Below are positions 5,844 through 7,045 of a stretch of 7,045 nucleotides of DNA, in pieces. Below the pieces are notes generated by a model, which saw nothing but the letters and a program-made list of their open reading frames with translations, was not told where the DNA came from and searched no databases. This DNA comes from Devosia sp. (GTDB lineage Bacteria > Pseudomonadota > Alphaproteobacteria > Rhizobiales > Devosiaceae): NCBI GenBank assembly GCA_028290685.1, contig JAQGJI010000212.1:1-7045 (forward strand), read 5' to 3'. How positions within the stretch are numbered: position 1 is the stretch's first letter; every line of letters begins with the position of its first letter. The translations under genes were made by a program, and so were the position numbers.

Positions 5844-7045
5844 ATGTCAGAACAGTTCGACGCTATCATTATCGGAGCCGGGCAGTCCGGCCCGTTTCTT
5901 GCAGCGCGTTTTGCGGCGGAAAACAGAAAAGTAGCGTTGATCGAGCGTGAGCATCTGGGTGGCACCTGCGTCAATGATGGCTGCACCCCGACCAAGACCT
6001 TGGTCGCCAGCGCCCGCGCCGCCTGGTCCGCACGGCATGCGGCCGAATTCGGGGTCAACCTGATGGCTCCGGTCACCGTCAACATGCAAGCAGTAAAGGC
6101 GCGCAAGGACAAGGTCGTGGGTGCGTCGGTGCAAAGCCTGGCCGACTGGATCGGGAGCCTCAACTGCGTTGAATATATCGAGGCAGAGGGGACCTTCGTT
6201 TCACCCAACGAAGTCAAAGCGGGGGCCCGCATTCTGAGCGCGCCGCAGATCTTCATCAATACTGGGGCAAGCGCCAGCGTTCCTTCCTGGCCCGGGTTGT
6301 CCAGTGTCCATTATCTGACCAACACATCAATGGTAGATCTTGATACTCTGCCCGGGCATCTCATTATTGTAGGGGCCAGCTATATCGGGCTGGAGTTTGC
6401 CCAGATGTATGCGCGGTTCGGCGCCAAGGTGACGGTGATCGAACGCGGCAACCGCCCCGCAAGCCGCGAAGACGAGGACATATCGAGCGCGATCCGCTCC
6501 ATTCTGGAAAACGAGGGCGTGACATTCTTGTTCAACACCACTGTGGAAGCAGTGTCCAAGGCCGGTCACGGTCTCTTGTTGTCGCTCAAATCCGGCGACC
6601 GCCGCGCGTCGGTGGAAGGCAGCCATTTACTGGTGGCCCTTGGGCGCACGCCAAATACAGCGCGGCTGAACCTTGAGGCGGCAGGCTTGGCCGTCGACTC
6701 CAAGGGCTTTATTCCGGTTGACGATCATCTGCGCACCAAGGTTCCCGGCATTTGGGCCATGGGCGATGTGAATGGGCGCGGCGCTTTCACCCATACCTCC
6801 TACAATGATTTCGAGATCGTAGCCGACAATGTGATCGAAGGAGGGGATCGCTCAATCGCCCAGCGCATCCCGGTGTATGGGCTGTTTATCGATCCGCCGC
6901 TGGGCCGCGTCGGCATGAGCGAAACCGAGGTGCGCAAGTCCGGCAGGAGCGCTTTGATCGCGACCATGCCGATGAGCAAAGTGGCTCGGGCGCGCGAACG
7001 TGGAGAGACCCAGGGCCTGATGAAAGTGCTGGTTGACGCAGAAAC
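5844..7045 (+). CDS. Mercuric-reductase-like FAD-dependent pyridine nucleotide-disulfide oxidoreductase (3' partial)
   Basis: This is a class I flavoprotein disulfide reductase cut by the right edge after 400 codons; about 50-60 more residues are expected. Visible in order: FAD-binding GAGQSG (11-16), the redox-active disulfide C42-x4-C47 in GGTCVNDGCTPTK, a second nucleotide-binding motif GASYIG (177-182) followed by Glu200, and AMGD (305-308), which contacts FAD. The dimerisation domain begins near residue 342, with GRVGMSETEVRKSG. The CTPTK variant and overall sequence resemble proteins annotated as mercuric reductases that lack the N-terminal heavy-metal domain. No such domain is present here, no mer genes are nearby, and the C-terminal cysteine pair of true MerA would lie outside the window. 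Mercury reduction should therefore not be assumed; the physiological substrate is unknown. It follows sthA by 61 bases in the same direction, so it may be co-transcribed. Confidence 0.88.
   Translation, partial: MSEQFDAIIIGAGQSGPFLAARFAAENRKVALIEREHLGGTCVNDGCTPTKTLVASARAAWSARHAAEFGVNLMAPVTVNMQAVKARKDKVVGASVQSLADWIGSLNCVEYIEAEGTFVSPNEVKAGARILSAPQIFINTGASASVPSWPGLSSVHYLTNTSMVDLDTLPGHLIIVGASYIGLEFAQMYARFGAKVTVIERGNRPASREDEDISSAIRSILENEGVTFLFNTTVEAVSKAGHGLLLSLKSGDRRASVEGSHLLVALGRTPNTARLNLEAAGLAVDSKGFIPVDDHLRTKVPGIWAMGDVNGRGAFTHTSYNDFEIVADNVIEGGDRSIAQRIPVYGLFIDPPLGRVGMSETEVRKSGRSALIATMPMSKVARARERGETQGLMKVLVDAE

Noticed and set aside
5324..6259. Minus-strand open frame (311 codons) opposite sthA and the oxidoreductase
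   Set aside because: It lies antisense to the active-site regions of two clear flavoenzymes, so it is a shadow frame.
1..7045. Search for a novel defence, mobile or CRISPR-like system
   Set aside because: No direct repeat arrays, transposase, integrase, toxin-antitoxin pair or nuclease cassette was seen. All recognisable genes are core metabolism, replication or repair.

Overview
The window looks like ordinary chromosomal housekeeping DNA from a high-GC alphaproteobacterium. My best guess is Hyphomicrobiales, perhaps near Devosia or Pelagibacterium. The evidence is the protein sequence style (a DnaX whose zinc-binding cysteines are mostly lost, RecR, a SthA-type transhydrogenase with a VHTGTIPSK motif) and the gene order SRP RNA - dnaX - ybaB - recR. 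The taxonomic call is from recall, not from a search.

Layout. Positions 1-239 (+) hold the C-terminal end of a very acidic protein that starts outside the window and that I do not recognise. It converges on a minus-strand cluster, with a GC-rich hairpin in the 93-base gap. Reading the minus strand from right to left, the cluster is: a small SRP RNA (about 3150-3054) with its own promoter, dnaX (2989-1256), ybaB/ebfC (1259-936, overlapping dnaX by 4 bases) and recR (929-333, six bases after ybaB and in the same frame). These encode protein-targeting RNA, the clamp-loader subunit of DNA polymerase III, a small nucleoid-associated protein and a recombination mediator. A spacer of about 250 bases (3151-3403) carries the outward promoter of the SRP RNA and separates it from a divergent plus-strand group.

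The plus-strand group is a LOG-family nucleotide phosphoribohydrolase (3404-4264), a soluble pyridine nucleotide transhydrogenase sthA (4367-5782, TTG start) and the first 400 codons of a mercuric-reductase-like FAD disulfide oxidoreductase (5844 to beyond 7045). The last two are neighbours from the same flavoprotein superfamily. One keeps the CxxxxC redox pair. The other has lost both cysteines and the usual C-terminal histidine, as expected for direct hydride transfer between NADPH and NAD+.

I found no mobile element, CRISPR array, tRNA or phage-like module, and no convincing undescribed system. The points worth a second look are modest: the shared-frame ybaB/recR junction, the absence of a classical dnaX slippage site, the loss of the DnaX zinc site, the contrasting tandem flavoenzymes, and the unidentified acidic tail.
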